Assembly (NCBI GenBank): GCA_014359765.1
Contig: JACIYT010000001.1
Coordinates: 351,448 to 415,447, forward strand
From: Roseovarius sp.
GTDB lineage: Bacteria; Pseudomonadota; Alphaproteobacteria; Rhodobacterales; Rhodobacteraceae
Length of the DNA stretch: 64,000 nt
Direction: 5' to 3'
Shown here: piece after piece, positions 8,693 through 18,015 of the stretch
Layout of the letters: every line of letters begins with the position of its first letter
Numbering within the stretch: position 1 is the first letter of the stretch
The notes under the pieces: generated by a model
What the model was told of the DNA's origin: nothing
The model's input: only the letters and a program-made list of their open reading frames with translations
Databases searched by the model: none
Made by a program: the position numbers and the translations under genes

Positions 8693-11482
8693 ATGAGCCT
8701 CGCCACCCGCCTCACCCGCTGCCCCCGCCCCTTTGAGCCTTCCGAGGCCCAAGAGGTGCTTTCGCACCTGCCTGGGCTTGCCCCTCCGCTCGCCGATCTG
8801 GTGGCGGGCGCCGCCGGGTGCAGCCCGTTCCTCAAATCGCTCCTCCTGCAGGAGGGCCCCTGGCTGCGCGAGGCCGCCGAGGCCCCCGAAGCCGCGCTCG
8901 CAGCCCTCCACGAGGACCTGCGCGCCACCCCGCCCGAGGCGCTCGGCACCGCGCTGCGGCAGGCCAAGCGGCGCGTGGCGCTCCTGATCGGGCTCGCCGA
9001 TCTGGGCGGGGTCTGGGCGCTCGAGGACGTGACCGGCCATCTCACCGATTTCGCCGATCTCGCCTGCGATCTGGCCCTGCGCGCGGCGCTCGGGGCCGAG
9101 ATCCGGCGCGGCAAGCTGCCGGGCATGACCGCCGACGATCTCGCCACGGGCGCGGGCATGACGGTCTTTGCCATGGGCAAGATGGGCGCGCATGAGCTCA
9201 ATTACAGCTCCGATATCGACCTCATCTGCCTCTTTGACGAGGAGCGTTTCGCGCGCGACGATTTTCATGAGGCGCGCGCCAGCCTCGTGCGCGCCACGCG
9301 GCGCATGTCGGCCATGCTCAACGACCGCACCGCCGAGGGCTATGTCTTTCGCACCGATCTGCGCCTGCGCCCCGATTCGGGTGTCACCCCCGTCTGCATG
9401 GCCATGGCCGCCGCCGAGACCTATTACGAGAGCCTCGGGCGCACCTGGGAGCGCGCGGCCTGGATCAAGGCGCGGCCATGCGCGGGCGATCTGGCGGCGG
9501 GGGCGCGGTTCATCGAGACGCTGCGCCCCTTCGTCTGGCGCCGCCATCTCGATTTCGCCGCCATCGAGGACGCCCACAACATGCGCCTGGCCATCCGCGA
9601 GCACAAGGGGCTGGGCGGCGCGCTCACGCTTGAGGGGCACAACATGAAGCTCGGGCGCGGCGGCATCCGCGAGATCGAGTTCTTCACCCAGACCCGCCAG
9701 CTCATCGCCGGCGGGCGCGATCCCGATCTGCGGGTGCGCGGCACGGTGGCGGGGCTGCGGCGGCTCGCGCAAAAGGGCTGGGTGCCCGAGGAGGCGGCGG
9801 AGGCGCTGAGCGATCACTACCGCTTTCACCGCGAGGTCGAGCACCGCGTGCAGATGCTGCGCGACGCGCAGACCCATCTGCTGCCGGGCACGCCGGAGGA
9901 ATTCGACCGTCTCGCTGCCTTCATGGGGCGCGAGACGGGCGCGCTGCGCGCCGAGATCACCGAGCGGCTGCTGGCGGTCGATGACCTGATCGAGGGGTTT
10001 TTCCGGCAGGAGGCGCCGGGCGCGGCCTCCCCGGCGCCTGCGCCTGCGGCGGAATTCGACGAGGAGGTGATCGCGCGCTGGCGCGGCTATCCGGCGCTGC
10101 GCTCGGAGCGGGCGCAGCGGATATTCAACCGCTTGCGCCCCGAGATCCTCGCGCGCCTCGCCCGCGCCGCCAACCCTGCCGAGGCGCTGCTCGCCTTTGA
10201 CGGTTTTCTGCGCGGGCTGCCGGCGGGGGTGCAGGTGTTCTCGCTCTTCGAGTCGAACCCGCAGCTCATCGAGCTGCTTGCCGATATCGTCGTGACCGCG
10301 CCCGCGCTCGGGGCGTATCTGTCGCGCAACGCGGGCGTGTTTGATGCGGTGATCGCGGGAGATTTCTTTGCCCCCTGGCCGGGGCGCGCCACGCTGGAGC
10401 GGGACCTTGCGGCGCTCATGCAGGCCGAGACCGATTACGAGCGCGCGCTCGATCAGGCGCGGCGCTGGCACAAGGAATGGCATTTTCGCATCGGTGTGCA
10501 CCACCTGCGCGGCCTGAGCGATGCCGGGGCGGCCGCAGGCCAGTATGCCGATCTTGCAGGCGCGGTGATCGGTGCGATCTGGCCGCTGGTGGTGGCGCAA
10601 TTCAGCCAGAAGCACGGGCCGCCGCCGGGGCGTGGCGCGGTGGTGCTCGGGATGGGGTCGCTGGGGGCGGGGCGGCTGACGGCCGGTTCCGATCTGGACC
10701 TGATCGTGATCTATGACGCAGGCGATGCCGAGGCGTCCGAGGGCCGCCGCCCGCTCGCGCCGCGCCCCTATTACGCGCGGCTCACCCAGGCGCTGATCAC
10801 CGCGCTCACCGCGCCGATGGCCGAGGGGCGGCTCTACGAGGTGGACATGCGCCTGCGCCCCTCGGGCAATCAGGGGCCGGTGGCGACAAGCTGGCCCGCC
10901 TTCCAGAGCTATCAGCAGGAGGAGGCCTGGCTCTGGGAGCACCTGGCGCTGACGCGCGCGCGCGTCATCTGCGGCGAAGCGGGGCTTGGGCGCGATGTCG
11001 AGGCGTTTCGCGCGCGGCTTCTTGCGGGCGGTCATTCGCGCGAGGAGGTGATCGCGGCGGTGGCCGGGATGCGCGCCCGCGTGGCCGAGGCCAAGCCCCC
11101 CGAGGGGCCCTGGGACGTGAAGCTCGGTCCGGGCCGGCTGATGGAGCAGGAACTGCTCGCGCAGGCCGGCAACCTGCTGGCGGGGCAGGGCGCGCGCGAC
11201 GTGGATTCGGGGCTGGAGGGTGCCGTCGCGACCGGCTGGCTGGAGGCGGCGGATGGGGCGGCCCTGCGGGCGGCGCACACGCTTTGCTGGCAGGTGCAGA
11301 TGGCGGCGCGGCTGCTTGGGGGCGGGGTGCTGGCGCCCGGGCGGATCGGCGAGGCGGGCGCGGTATTCGTGCTGCGCGAGACCGGCGAGGAGAGCATGGC
11401 GGCGCTGGAGCGGCGGCTGGCCGAGCTGTGCCGCGCCGCCGCCGAAGCGATCGACCGGGCGCTCGGGCCGGCGGAGGGATAG
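8693..11482 (+). CDS. glnE: Bifunctional glutamine synthetase adenylyltransferase/deadenylase
   Basis: Attaches AMP to and removes it from glutamine synthetase, under control of PII. I place the start at ATG 8693 (MSLATRLTRC), not at the upstream ORF-track start, because family length fits (929 aa; E. coli 946) and the extra segment overlaps the divergent ybaK-like gene. Both nucleotidyltransferase domains are intact: the N-terminal deadenylase with MGKMGAHELN and the acidic pair SSDIDLI (about residues 160-180), and the C-terminal adenylyltransferase with GMGSLGAGRL and SDLDLIV (about 655-675). A linker rich in Pro/Ala lies near residue 445. Confidence 0.96.
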   Translation: MSLATRLTRCPRPFEPSEAQEVLSHLPGLAPPLADLVAGAAGCSPFLKSLLLQEGPWLREAAEAPEAALAALHEDLRATPPEALGTALRQAKRRVALLIGLADLGGVWALEDVTGHLTDFADLACDLALRAALGAEIRRGKLPGMTADDLATGAGMTVFAMGKMGAHELNYSSDIDLICLFDEERFARDDFHEARASLVRATRRMSAMLNDRTAEGYVFRTDLRLRPDSGVTPVCMAMAAAETYYESLGRTWERAAWIKARPCAGDLAAGARFIETLRPFVWRRHLDFAAIEDAHNMRLAIREHKGLGGALTLEGHNMKLGRGGIREIEFFTQTRQLIAGGRDPDLRVRGTVAGLRRLAQKGWVPEEAAEALSDHYRFHREVEHRVQMLRDAQTHLLPGTPEEFDRLAAFMGRETGALRAEITERLLAVDDLIEGFFRQEAPGAASPAPAPAAEFDEEVIARWRGYPALRSERAQRIFNRLRPEILARLARAANPAEALLAFDGFLRGLPAGVQVFSLFESNPQLIELLADIVVTAPALGAYLSRNAGVFDAVIAGDFFAPWPGRATLERDLAALMQAETDYERALDQARRWHKEWHFRIGVHHLRGLSDAGAAAGQYADLAGAVIGAIWPLVVAQFSQKHGPPPGRGAVVLGMGSLGAGRLTAGSDLDLIVIYDAGDAEASEGRRPLAPRPYYARLTQALITALTAPMAEGRLYEVDMRLRPSGNQGPVATSWPAFQSYQQEEAWLWEHLALTRARVICGEAGLGRDVEAFRARLLAGGHSREEVIAAVAGMRARVAEAKPPEGPWDVKLGPGRLMEQELLAQAGNLLAGQGARDVDSGLEGAVATGWLEAADGAALRAAHTLCWQVQMAARLLGGGVLAPGRIGEAGAVFVLRETGEESMAALERRLAELCRAAAEAIDRALGPAEG

Positions 11483-11485
11483 GAG

Positions 11486-11758
11486 ATGGCTCGCGGCGCG
11501 CCGCATGACCCCAAGGGCCTCATCGCCGAGGCCTACCGGATCGAGGGCATCGGGCCGGGCGAATGCCGGACGATCTTTCTCGACTGGGCGCTGTCGGTGC
11601 CCGAGGGCGCAGAGATGCGCGCAGCGCTCGAGGCGCTCATCGCCTGCCACGCGCCCACCCATCCCGATCACCCGATGACCGCCGTGCTGCGCGCAGGGCT
11701 CGACAGTGCCGCGCGCCCCCGCCGCCGTGGTGGCTGGCGCTCGCGCCTGCGCGGGTAG
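11486..11758 (+). CDS. Small conserved hypothetical protein downstream of glnE
   Basis: 90-aa protein starting 3 bp after the glnE stop (ATG preceded by GGAGGGATAGGAG), so almost certainly co-transcribed. It contains an acidic stretch FLDWALSVPEG and a His/Pro-rich HAPTHPDHPMTAVLR, and ends in an Arg-rich tail. I recall similar small ORFs after glnE in related genomes but know of no function. No signal peptide or membrane segment. Confidence 0.7.
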   Translation: MARGAPHDPKGLIAEAYRIEGIGPGECRTIFLDWALSVPEGAEMRAALEALIACHAPTHPDHPMTAVLRAGLDSAARPRRRGGWRSRLRG

Positions 11759-11771
11759 CGGCTTTTGACTG

Positions 11772-11782
11772 GAAAATACTCA
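11772..11782 (-). other. AT-rich motif TGAGTATTTTC
   Basis: The 11-mer TGAGTATTTTC on the minus strand is identical to that at 29992-30002 on the plus strand. Both lie just after a gene's stop in otherwise GC-rich DNA. Function unknown. Confidence 0.4.
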
Positions 11783-11856
11783 GAATTTGCCATAAAGCTG
11801 CCTTAATGCCCTCATAGTCTCCGGGGGATAATTATTGAAAGACAAGGCATACCCCA

Positions 11857-12456
11857 ATGAAGACTGCCATGATGCGCACCATCAAGCTCGGCGCCGCCCT
11901 GATTCTCGGCCTTGGCCTTGCCGCCTGTGCCAGCACCCCCGACACGGCCGATCGCGGTGCGGCGGCGGCGGCGATCGCCGAGCTTTCGCTCGATATCCGA
12001 CAGGTTCGCGTCACGGTGCCCGAAACGCTCACGGTTTCGGAGGCCAATGTCTATTCTCCCCGCGCGGATATCGTCTGGCGCGAGGATCCGCCCGGAGACC
12101 GGCGCGCGCAGGTCCGGGCGATCGTGGAGAATGCTCTCGGACGGGGCATCGAGGGCCTGCCCAGGGGCAAGGTGCCGGCGATGCTCGATGTGCAGGTGAC
12201 CCGTTTCCATGCGCTCACCCAGAAGACGCGCTATACCGTGGGAGGCACCCACGCGATCCATTTCACCTATGTGCTGCGCGATGCCCGAACCGGCGAGATC
12301 CTGACCGAGCCGCGGGCCGTCGATGCGAGCTTCCGCGCGCTTGGCGGGCAGGAGGCGATCGAGGCCGAGAGCAAGGGAATCACCCAGAAGGTCCGGATCA
12401 CGCAGCATCTCGCCAATGTCATCCGGCGGGAGCTCGGCGGCGATCCTGCGTCCTGA
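11857..12456 (+). CDS. DUF6778-like lipoprotein
   Basis: 199-aa predicted lipoprotein. The N-terminus has a short basic stretch, a hydrophobic core (LGAALILGLGLAAC) and a lipobox ending LAAC, with the acylated cysteine near residue 24. The mature part is a single soluble domain of about 170 residues with alternating strands (IRQVRVTVPETLTVSE, then MLDVQVTRFHALT). It resembles a Rhodobacterales-restricted family of unknown function that I believe is DUF6778; that name is from memory. A possible start further downstream (MMRT) would not change the lipobox. Preceded by a 98-bp AT-richer gap with only weak promoter-like hexamers. Confidence 0.7.
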   Translation: MKTAMMRTIKLGAALILGLGLAACASTPDTADRGAAAAAIAELSLDIRQVRVTVPETLTVSEANVYSPRADIVWREDPPGDRRAQVRAIVENALGRGIEGLPRGKVPAMLDVQVTRFHALTQKTRYTVGGTHAIHFTYVLRDARTGEILTEPRAVDASFRALGGQEAIEAESKGITQKVRITQHLANVIRRELGGDPAS

Positions 12457-12519
12457 CGGGCACGCGCCTGCCCGAAACGGGGCTTTTCGGGCGTGCCTGA
12501 AACGCCTAAGGAGAGCGGC

Positions 12520-13716
12520 ATGACACCGCTCTCCTATCCCGTGATCCGCCTGCTGCCAAAGGTCGATGCCCGCGCCATTCGCCACGGCAGCCCCTGGGTT
12601 TTTGATAACGAGCTCGTGACCGACCGGCGCACCCGCGCGTTGCAGCCCGGCACCATCGCCCTGCTCGAGGACGGCGCGCGCGCGCCCCTTGGCCTTGTCG
12701 CGGTCAACCCTGCCTCGAAGATCATCGCCCGGATGCTCGACCGCGACACCGGCGCGCGGATCGACCGTGGCTGGCTCACCGCGCGCCTCACCCGCGCGCA
12801 TGAGATGCGCGACAGGCTCTTTGAGGCGCCCTTCTACCGGCTCGTCCATGCCGAGGCCGACGGCCTGCCCGGCGTGGTGATCGACCGTTTCGGCGATATC
12901 GCCGTGATCCAGCCCAATGCCGCCTGGGCCGAGGCGCTCCTGCCCGATCTCGCCGCCGCCCTTGTCGAGGTGACGGGCGTGGCCACGGTGATCAAGAACG
13001 CCTCGGGGCGTGCCCGCGCGCTCGAGGGGCTCGACGGGGAGGGCGGGGTGCTCGTGGGGACGGCACCCGCGGGGCCGGTGGCGGTGTCGATGAATGGCGC
13101 GATCTACATGGCCGATCTGATGGGCGGGCAGAAGACCGGGTTGTTCTATGACCAGCGGCCCAACCACGCCTTTGCCGCGCGGCTGGCGCGGGGCGCGCGC
13201 GTGCTCGATGTCTTCAGCCATGTCGGCGGTTTCGCGCTGGCCTGTCTTGCCGGGGGGGCGGCGCGGGCGCTGGCCATCGACGGCTCGCAGGCGGCGCTCG
13301 ACCTGGCCGCCGAGGGGGCTGCGCGCATGGGCCTGCCCGCGCGCCTCGAAACCCGGCGGGCCGATGCCTTTGACGCGATGGAGGCGCTCGCCGCCGAGGG
13401 GGCGCGCTTTGACGTGGTGATCTGCGATCCGCCCGCCTTTGCGCCCTCGAAACCCGCGCTCGACAAGGGGCTGCGCGCCTATGAGCGGGTGGCGCGGCTG
13501 GCGGCGGGGCTGGTGGCCGAAGGCGGCTATCTCGGCCTCTGCTCCTGCTCGCACGCCGCCGATCTCGCGCGCTTTCGCACTGCCTGCGTGCGCGGCATCG
13601 GGCGGGCGGGGCGCGCGGGGGCGCTCATCCATACGGGCTTTGCCGGGCCGGACCACCCGCTGCACCCGAACCTGGCCGAATCGGGCTATCTCAAGGCGCT
13701 GTTCTTCCGGTTATGA
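12520..13716 (+). CDS. RlmI-like 23S rRNA (cytosine-C5) methyltransferase
   Basis: 398-aa class I SAM-dependent rRNA methyltransferase of the RlmI/YccW type. A PUA-like RNA-binding domain occupies about residues 1-85 (HGSPWVFDNELV), followed by a middle domain with YRLVHAEADGLPGVVIDRFG, then the Rossmann methyltransferase with GQKTGLFYDQRPNH, VLDVFSHVGGFAL and the catalytic-region VICDPPAF. The ATG at 12520 is chosen because AAGGAG lies 6 nt upstream; the ORF-track GTG at 12493 lacks this. In E. coli RlmI modifies C1962; the exact target here is inferred. Confidence 0.85.
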   Translation: MTPLSYPVIRLLPKVDARAIRHGSPWVFDNELVTDRRTRALQPGTIALLEDGARAPLGLVAVNPASKIIARMLDRDTGARIDRGWLTARLTRAHEMRDRLFEAPFYRLVHAEADGLPGVVIDRFGDIAVIQPNAAWAEALLPDLAAALVEVTGVATVIKNASGRARALEGLDGEGGVLVGTAPAGPVAVSMNGAIYMADLMGGQKTGLFYDQRPNHAFAARLARGARVLDVFSHVGGFALACLAGGAARALAIDGSQAALDLAAEGAARMGLPARLETRRADAFDAMEALAAEGARFDVVICDPPAFAPSKPALDKGLRAYERVARLAAGLVAEGGYLGLCSCSHAADLARFRTACVRGIGRAGRAGALIHTGFAGPDHPLHPNLAESGYLKALFFRL

Positions 13717-13757
13717 AAGACCGCTGCATGACGCGGCACATTTGCCCATCTGGCCCG

Positions 13758-13775
13758 CCCGGCGGCATCGCCGGG
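13758..13775. repeat. Hairpin CCCGGCG-GCAT-CGCCGGG
   Basis: A perfect 7-bp inverted repeat with a 4-nt loop, 41 bp after the stop of the RlmI-like gene. It has no following T-run, so it is only a weak terminator candidate. Confidence 0.5.
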
Positions 13776-13776
13776 C

Positions 13777-13804
13777 AGCGCCTGCCTGCCCCACGGCAGG
13801 CGCT
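13777..13804. repeat. Palindrome AGCGCCTGCC...GGCAGGCGCT, copy 1
   Basis: A perfect 10-bp inverted repeat with the 8-nt spacer TGCCCCAC. Identical arms recur at 13876 with a 2-nt spacer. The AGCGCC...GGCGCT ends are shared with the palindromes at 18044 and 35431. Confidence 0.75.
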
Positions 13805-13875
13805 TCATAAGGGTGTAACCCATGGCAACGGCAAGATTTTCACGAGCGCCGGCGCGCATTTCCCCGTCGCGCGGG

Positions 13876-13897
13876 AGCGCCTGCCCAGGCAGGCGCT
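13876..13897. repeat. Palindrome AGCGCCTGCC-CA-GGCAGGCGCT, copy 2
   Basis: Same 10-bp arms as the copy at 13777, spacer CA, 42 bp before the PIN gene. A smaller hairpin, CCGCT-TCGC-AGCGG, follows at 13903-13916. The 223-bp gap holding both copies contains no convincing gene. Confidence 0.75.
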
Positions 13898-13939
13898 GCC
13901 CTCCGCTTCGCAGCGGCAACCGATCATGCAGAGGTCTCT

Positions 13940-14503
13940 ATGAAAGTCGTGCTCGACGCCTGCGTGCTCTATCCCACGGTGATGCGCGAGATGGTGCTGG
14001 GCGTGGCCGCCCGAGGGCTCTTTGCGCCGCTGTGGTCGCCGCGCCTGCTGGCGGAGTGGCATCACACGGCGGCGCGCCACGGTGCAGAGGGCCGCGCGCA
14101 GGCCGAGGCGCTGGCCGCGCGCATGGCGGCGCGCTGGCCGCGCGGCTGCATCACCTGCCCGCCCGAGGCCGAGGCGCGGCTCTGGCTGCCCGATCCGGGC
14201 GACCGGCATGTTCTCGCGGCGGCGATCGCGGGCCATGCCGACGGCATCCTCACCCTGAACGCCCGGGATTTTCCGCGCCACATCCTCGCCGAGGAGGGGC
14301 TGTGGCGCGCGGATCCGGATGGATTTCTTCACGGGATCTGGCAGGCGCAACCGGGGCTCGTGGCGGAGGTGGCGGCAGAGGTGCTGGCCACCGCGCGCCG
14401 CCTCTCGGCCAGGGACTGGCAGATGCGCCCGCTCCTGAAAAAGGCCCGCCTGCCGCGCCTCGGCCGGGCGCTCGACCAGCCCGCCGCGCCCGGCGCCTCC
14501 TGA
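13940..14503 (+). CDS. PIN-domain protein (RSP_2648-like)
   Basis: 187-aa protein beginning MKVVLDACVLYPT, with the first conserved PIN aspartate at residue 6. Further candidate acidic ligands are the glutamate in LLAEWHHT, the aspartate pair in PDPGDRHVLAAA, and the aspartate in LTLNARDFP, so the metal-binding set of a PIN nuclease appears complete. PIN proteins are usually RNases, many of them toxins of toxin-antitoxin pairs. No antitoxin gene is visible upstream or downstream; the preceding 223 bp is filled with palindromes. It matches my recollection of an annotated family restricted to Rhodobacterales (RSP_2648). Target unknown. Confidence 0.8.
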   Translation: MKVVLDACVLYPTVMREMVLGVAARGLFAPLWSPRLLAEWHHTAARHGAEGRAQAEALAARMAARWPRGCITCPPEAEARLWLPDPGDRHVLAAAIAGHADGILTLNARDFPRHILAEEGLWRADPDGFLHGIWQAQPGLVAEVAAEVLATARRLSARDWQMRPLLKKARLPRLGRALDQPAAPGAS

Positions 14504-14586
14504 AAAGGCCCGCGCGCGGTGGACAGTGCCGGGCCGCTGCGGCATGATCCGGGCCAGTTCCGACACCCAAGACACGAGAGGATCAC

Positions 14587-15699
14587 ATGCGAACGAGAGC
14601 GGCGGTTGCGCTGGAGGCGGGCAAGCCTCTGGAAGTGATGGAGGTCAACCTCGAGGGTCCGCGCGCCGGCGAGGTGCTGGTCGAGATCAAGGCCACGGGC
14701 CTGTGCCATACCGATGAATTCACCCGCTCGGGCGACGACCCGGAGGGGATCTTTCCGGCGATTCTCGGGCATGAGGGCGCCGGCGTTGTCGTCGAACTGG
14801 GCGAGGGGGTGACGAGCCTCGAAGTGGGGGACCATGTGATCCCGCTCTACACGCCCGAATGTCGCGAATGCGAATACTGCCTCAACCCCAAGACCAACCT
14901 CTGCCAAAAGATCCGCACGACACAGGGGCAGGGCCTTCTGCCCGATGGCACGACGCGGTTTTCGATGCTCGATGGCACGCCCATTCATCACTACATGGGC
15001 TGCTCGACCTTCGCCAATCACACCGTGGTCCCCGAGATCGCGCTGGCCAAGGTGCGCAAGGATGCGCCCTTTGACAAGATCTGCTATATCGGCTGCGGCG
15101 TGACCACCGGCATCGGCGCGGTGATCAACACCGCCAAGGTGGAACTGGGCAGCCGCGCCATCGTGTTCGGGCTGGGCGGCATCGGGCTCAATGTCATTCA
15201 GGGGCTGCGGCTGGCCGGGGCGATGCAGATCGTCGGTGTCGATCTCAACCCGTCCAAGGCGGAGATGGGACGCCATTTCGGCATGACCCATTTCGTCAAC
15301 CCCAAGGACGTGAGCGGCGATCTGGTGGCGCATCTGGTGGAACTGACCGGGGGCGGCGCGGATTACACCTTTGACGCCACCGGCAACGTGAATGTCATGC
15401 GCACCGCGCTCGAATCCGCGCACAAGGGCTGGGGCGAGAGCGTCATCATCGGCGTGGCGCCTGCCGGCGCCGAGATCAGCACCCGCCCCTTCCAGCTTGT
15501 GACCGGCCGGGTCTGGCGCGGCACCGCCTTTGGTGGCGCGCGCGGGCGCACCGATGTGCCAAAGATCGTCGATATGTACATGAACGGCATGATCGAGATC
15601 GACCCGATGATCACCCACAAGCTGACGCTCGACGAGATCAACCACGGCTTTGACCTCATGCACCGGGGCGAATCGATCCGCGCGGTGGTGGAGTATTGA
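14587..15699 (+). CDS. flhA: S-(hydroxymethyl)glutathione dehydrogenase / class III alcohol dehydrogenase
   Basis: Oxidises S-hydroxymethylglutathione to S-formylglutathione with NAD, the first enzymatic step of glutathione-dependent formaldehyde removal. The 370-aa zinc-dependent MDR protein has catalytic zinc ligands in GLCHTDEF (about Cys39), GHEGAG (about His61) and YIGCGVTTG, and the structural-zinc cluster CRECEYC...C at about residues 91-105. The Rossmann motif is FGLGGIGLN (about 194-202). The next gene, 1 bp after the stop, encodes the second enzyme of the same pathway, which settles the specificity within the ADH family. This gene is also called adhI or frmA. Confidence 0.95.
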   Translation: MRTRAAVALEAGKPLEVMEVNLEGPRAGEVLVEIKATGLCHTDEFTRSGDDPEGIFPAILGHEGAGVVVELGEGVTSLEVGDHVIPLYTPECRECEYCLNPKTNLCQKIRTTQGQGLLPDGTTRFSMLDGTPIHHYMGCSTFANHTVVPEIALAKVRKDAPFDKICYIGCGVTTGIGAVINTAKVELGSRAIVFGLGGIGLNVIQGLRLAGAMQIVGVDLNPSKAEMGRHFGMTHFVNPKDVSGDLVAHLVELTGGGADYTFDATGNVNVMRTALESAHKGWGESVIIGVAPAGAEISTRPFQLVTGRVWRGTAFGGARGRTDVPKIVDMYMNGMIEIDPMITHKLTLDEINHGFDLMHRGESIRAVVEY

Positions 15700-15700
15700 G

Positions 15701-16555
15701 ATGACGCTGGAGACCCTCTCGGAGAACCGTTGTTTCGGCGGGGTGCAGGGCGTCCACCGGCACCGCTCGGAGGTGTGCGCCTGCGACATGACCTTCGGCC
15801 TCTACCTGCCGCCGCAGGCCGCGGCGGGGCCGGTGCCGCTCTTGTGGTATCTCTCGGGGCTGACCTGCACCCATGAGAACGCCATGACCAAGGGCGGTTT
15901 CCAGGAACATGCGGCGCGGCACGGGCTGGCGGTGATCTTTCCCGACACATCCCCGCGCGGCGAAAGCGTGGCCGATGATCCGGCCTATGACCTGGGGCAG
16001 GGGGCGGGGTTCTACGTCAACGCCACCCGCGCGCCATGGGACGCGCATTTCCGCATGTATGATTATGTGCTGACGGAGTTGCGCGGGCTGGTCATGGCGG
16101 CCTTTCCGCTCGCCGACCGGCATGGCATCACCGGCCATTCGATGGGCGGGCATGGTGCGCTCACGCTGGCGCTGCGCAATCCGGAGATGTTCGCATCGCT
16201 CTCGGCCTTCGCGCCGATCGCGCATCCCGTGCGCTCGGACTGGGGGCGCAAGCAGCTTGGCGCCTATCTCGGCGAGGACGAGAGCGCCTGGGCCGGGCAC
16301 GATTCGGTGCTGCTGCTGGAGGAGCGGGGCTGGCATGGCGATATCCTCGTGGATCAGGGAACGGCCGACGATTTCCTCGACCTGCTCATGCCCGAGGCGC
16401 TGGCCGGGGCGATGGCGCGGCGGCGGCAACCGGGGCAGTTCCGGCTGCAACCGGGCTATGACCATTCCTATTTCTTCGTGAGCTCCTTTGCCGCCGATCA
16501 TGTGGCCTGGCACGCCGAACGCCTCGGCCCCGGGCGCGCCCCGATGCGGGCGTGA
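15701..16555 (+). CDS. fghA: S-formylglutathione hydrolase
   Basis: Hydrolyses S-formylglutathione to formate and glutathione. The start at ATG 15701, 1 bp after flhA, gives MTLETLSENRCFGG. The 284-aa alpha/beta hydrolase of the esterase D type shows the oxyanion-side motif SGLTCTHENAMTKGG, the nucleophile elbow GHSMGGHG (Ser near residue 148), an acid in LVDQGTADDF and the catalytic histidine in GYDHSYFF. Overlap-free coupling to flhA makes a two-step detoxification operon. The resulting formate would need a dehydrogenase not seen here. Confidence 0.95.
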   Translation: MTLETLSENRCFGGVQGVHRHRSEVCACDMTFGLYLPPQAAAGPVPLLWYLSGLTCTHENAMTKGGFQEHAARHGLAVIFPDTSPRGESVADDPAYDLGQGAGFYVNATRAPWDAHFRMYDYVLTELRGLVMAAFPLADRHGITGHSMGGHGALTLALRNPEMFASLSAFAPIAHPVRSDWGRKQLGAYLGEDESAWAGHDSVLLLEERGWHGDILVDQGTADDFLDLLMPEALAGAMARRRQPGQFRLQPGYDHSYFFVSSFAADHVAWHAERLGPGRAPMRA

Positions 16556-16574
16556 TCGAAACGAGCGCGCCGCC

Positions 16575-16603
16575 TTGCCACCGCGGGCGGCGCGCACTAG
16601 GAC
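16575..16603 (+). promoter_or_regulatory. Candidate trpB promoter
   Basis: TTGCCA, a 17-bp spacer, then TAGGAC, ending 27 bp before the trpB ATG. One of several TTGnnn-N17-TAGRnn sites in the window. Confidence 0.45.
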
Positions 16604-16630
16604 AGGGGCGACCAAGAAAAGGTGCCCCCC

Positions 16631-17857
16631 ATGGCCAGTGACCTGTTCAATTCCTTCATGACCGGCCCCGATGAGCGCGGGCGGTTCGGCGATTTCGGCG
16701 GGCGCTTCGTCTCCGAGACGCTCATGCCGCTCATCCTCGAACTCGAAGCCTGCTACGAGCACGCAAAGACCGATCCCGATTTCTGGGCGGAGATGGAATA
16801 TCTCTGGAAACATTACGTGGGCCGCCCCAGCCCCCTCTATTTCGCCGAGCGGCTGACCGAGCGTCTCGGCGGCGCGAAGGTCTACATGAAGCGCGACGAG
16901 CTGAACCACACCGGCGCGCACAAGATCAACAACGTGCTGGGCCAGATCATCCTCGCGCGGCGGATGGGCAAGAGCCGCATCATCGCCGAGACGGGTGCCG
17001 GTCAGCATGGCGTGGCCACGGCCACGGTCTGCGCCCGGTTCGGGCTCAAATGCGTGGTCTATATGGGCGCACATGATGTCGAGCGGCAGGCGCCCAACGT
17101 GTTCCGGATGCGGCTTCTGGGGGCAGAGGTGGTGCCGGTCACCTCCGGGCGCGGCACGCTCAAGGACGCGATGAACGACGCGCTGCGCGACTGGGTGACG
17201 AATGTGCGCGACACGTTCTATTGCATCGGCACGGTGGCGGGGCCGCATCCCTACCCGGCGATGGTGCGCGATTTCCAGTCGATCATCGGACGCGAGGCCC
17301 GCGAACAGATGCAGGAGGCCGAGGGCCGCCTGCCCGACACATTGGTGGCGGCGATCGGCGGCGGATCGAATGCGATGGGGCTGTTCTACCCGTTTCTCGA
17401 CGACAAGGATGTGGCGATCATCGGCGTCGAGGCCGGGGGCCACGGCGTCGATGACCGGATGGAGCATTGCGCCTCGATCGCCGGGGGGCGGCCCGGCGTG
17501 CTGCACGGCAACCGCACCTACCTGTTGCAGGACGATGACGGGCAGATCCTCGAAGGGCACTCGATTTCCGCCGGGCTCGACTATCCCGGCATCGGCCCCG
17601 AGCATAGCTGGCTGCACGAGACGGGGCGCGCGACCTATGTCGCGATCACCGATAGCGAGGCGCTCGCGGCCTTCCAGCTCTGCTGCGAGACCGAGGGCAT
17701 CATCCCGGCGCTCGAGCCTGCCCATGCGCTGGCCCATGTCGCCCGGATCGCGCCCGATCTGCCGCGCGATCACATCATCTGCATGAACCTGTGCGGGCGC
17801 GGCGACAAGGATATCTTTACCGTGGCGCGGCATCTGGGCTTCGACATGAAGAGCTGA
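16631..17857 (+). CDS. trpB: Tryptophan synthase beta chain
   Basis: PLP enzyme that joins indole and serine to make tryptophan, working as an alpha2-beta2 complex with TrpA. The start is ATG 16631 (MASDLFNSF), with AAAAGG 8 nt upstream; an in-frame GTG at 16622 is less likely. The 408-aa protein has the PLP lysine in HTGAHKINN (about Lys98), the catalytic ETGAGQHG loop and the phosphate-binding GGGSNAMG. No trpF or trpA adjoins it: the upstream gene is fghA and downstream is a 553-bp gap. TrpA must be encoded elsewhere. Confidence 0.97.
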   Translation: MASDLFNSFMTGPDERGRFGDFGGRFVSETLMPLILELEACYEHAKTDPDFWAEMEYLWKHYVGRPSPLYFAERLTERLGGAKVYMKRDELNHTGAHKINNVLGQIILARRMGKSRIIAETGAGQHGVATATVCARFGLKCVVYMGAHDVERQAPNVFRMRLLGAEVVPVTSGRGTLKDAMNDALRDWVTNVRDTFYCIGTVAGPHPYPAMVRDFQSIIGREAREQMQEAEGRLPDTLVAAIGGGSNAMGLFYPFLDDKDVAIIGVEAGGHGVDDRMEHCASIAGGRPGVLHGNRTYLLQDDDGQILEGHSISAGLDYPGIGPEHSWLHETGRATYVAITDSEALAAFQLCCETEGIIPALEPAHALAHVARIAPDLPRDHIICMNLCGRGDKDIFTVARHLGFDMKS

Positions 17858-17870
17858 GGCTGCGCCTCAG
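17854..17870 (+). terminator. Small hairpin spanning the trpB stop
   Basis: CTGAGGC-TGC-GCCTCAG, a 7-bp perfect stem overlapping the trpB stop codon. It has no T-run, so its role in termination is uncertain. Confidence 0.35.
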
Positions 17871-17981
17871 GGGCAGCGTCGCCTTGGCTAGTGTCCGACA
17901 TCCGACGGATGGTGCCCGATGAGGGCGCGCATGGGATGCAGCGGGCTGCGGTGCATGAGGCGCGTCGGAATGGCCCGGGGC

Positions 17982-18015
17982 GCGCGGGCGTTCAGGTCTT
18001 GCACCAAATGCGCGG
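17982..18015 (+). repeat. 34-bp dispersed direct repeat, copy 1
   Basis: The sequence from GCGCGGGCGTTCAGGTCTTG to AAATGCGCGG matches 39434-39467 at 33 of 34 positions, same strand. It overlaps the start of the structured element at 18010. Confidence 0.85.

Noticed and set aside
13686-13943. Small ORFs on both strands upstream of the PIN gene as a possible antitoxin
   Set aside because: Their translations simply read through the palindromes and lack an antitoxin-like DNA-binding motif or a ribosome site.
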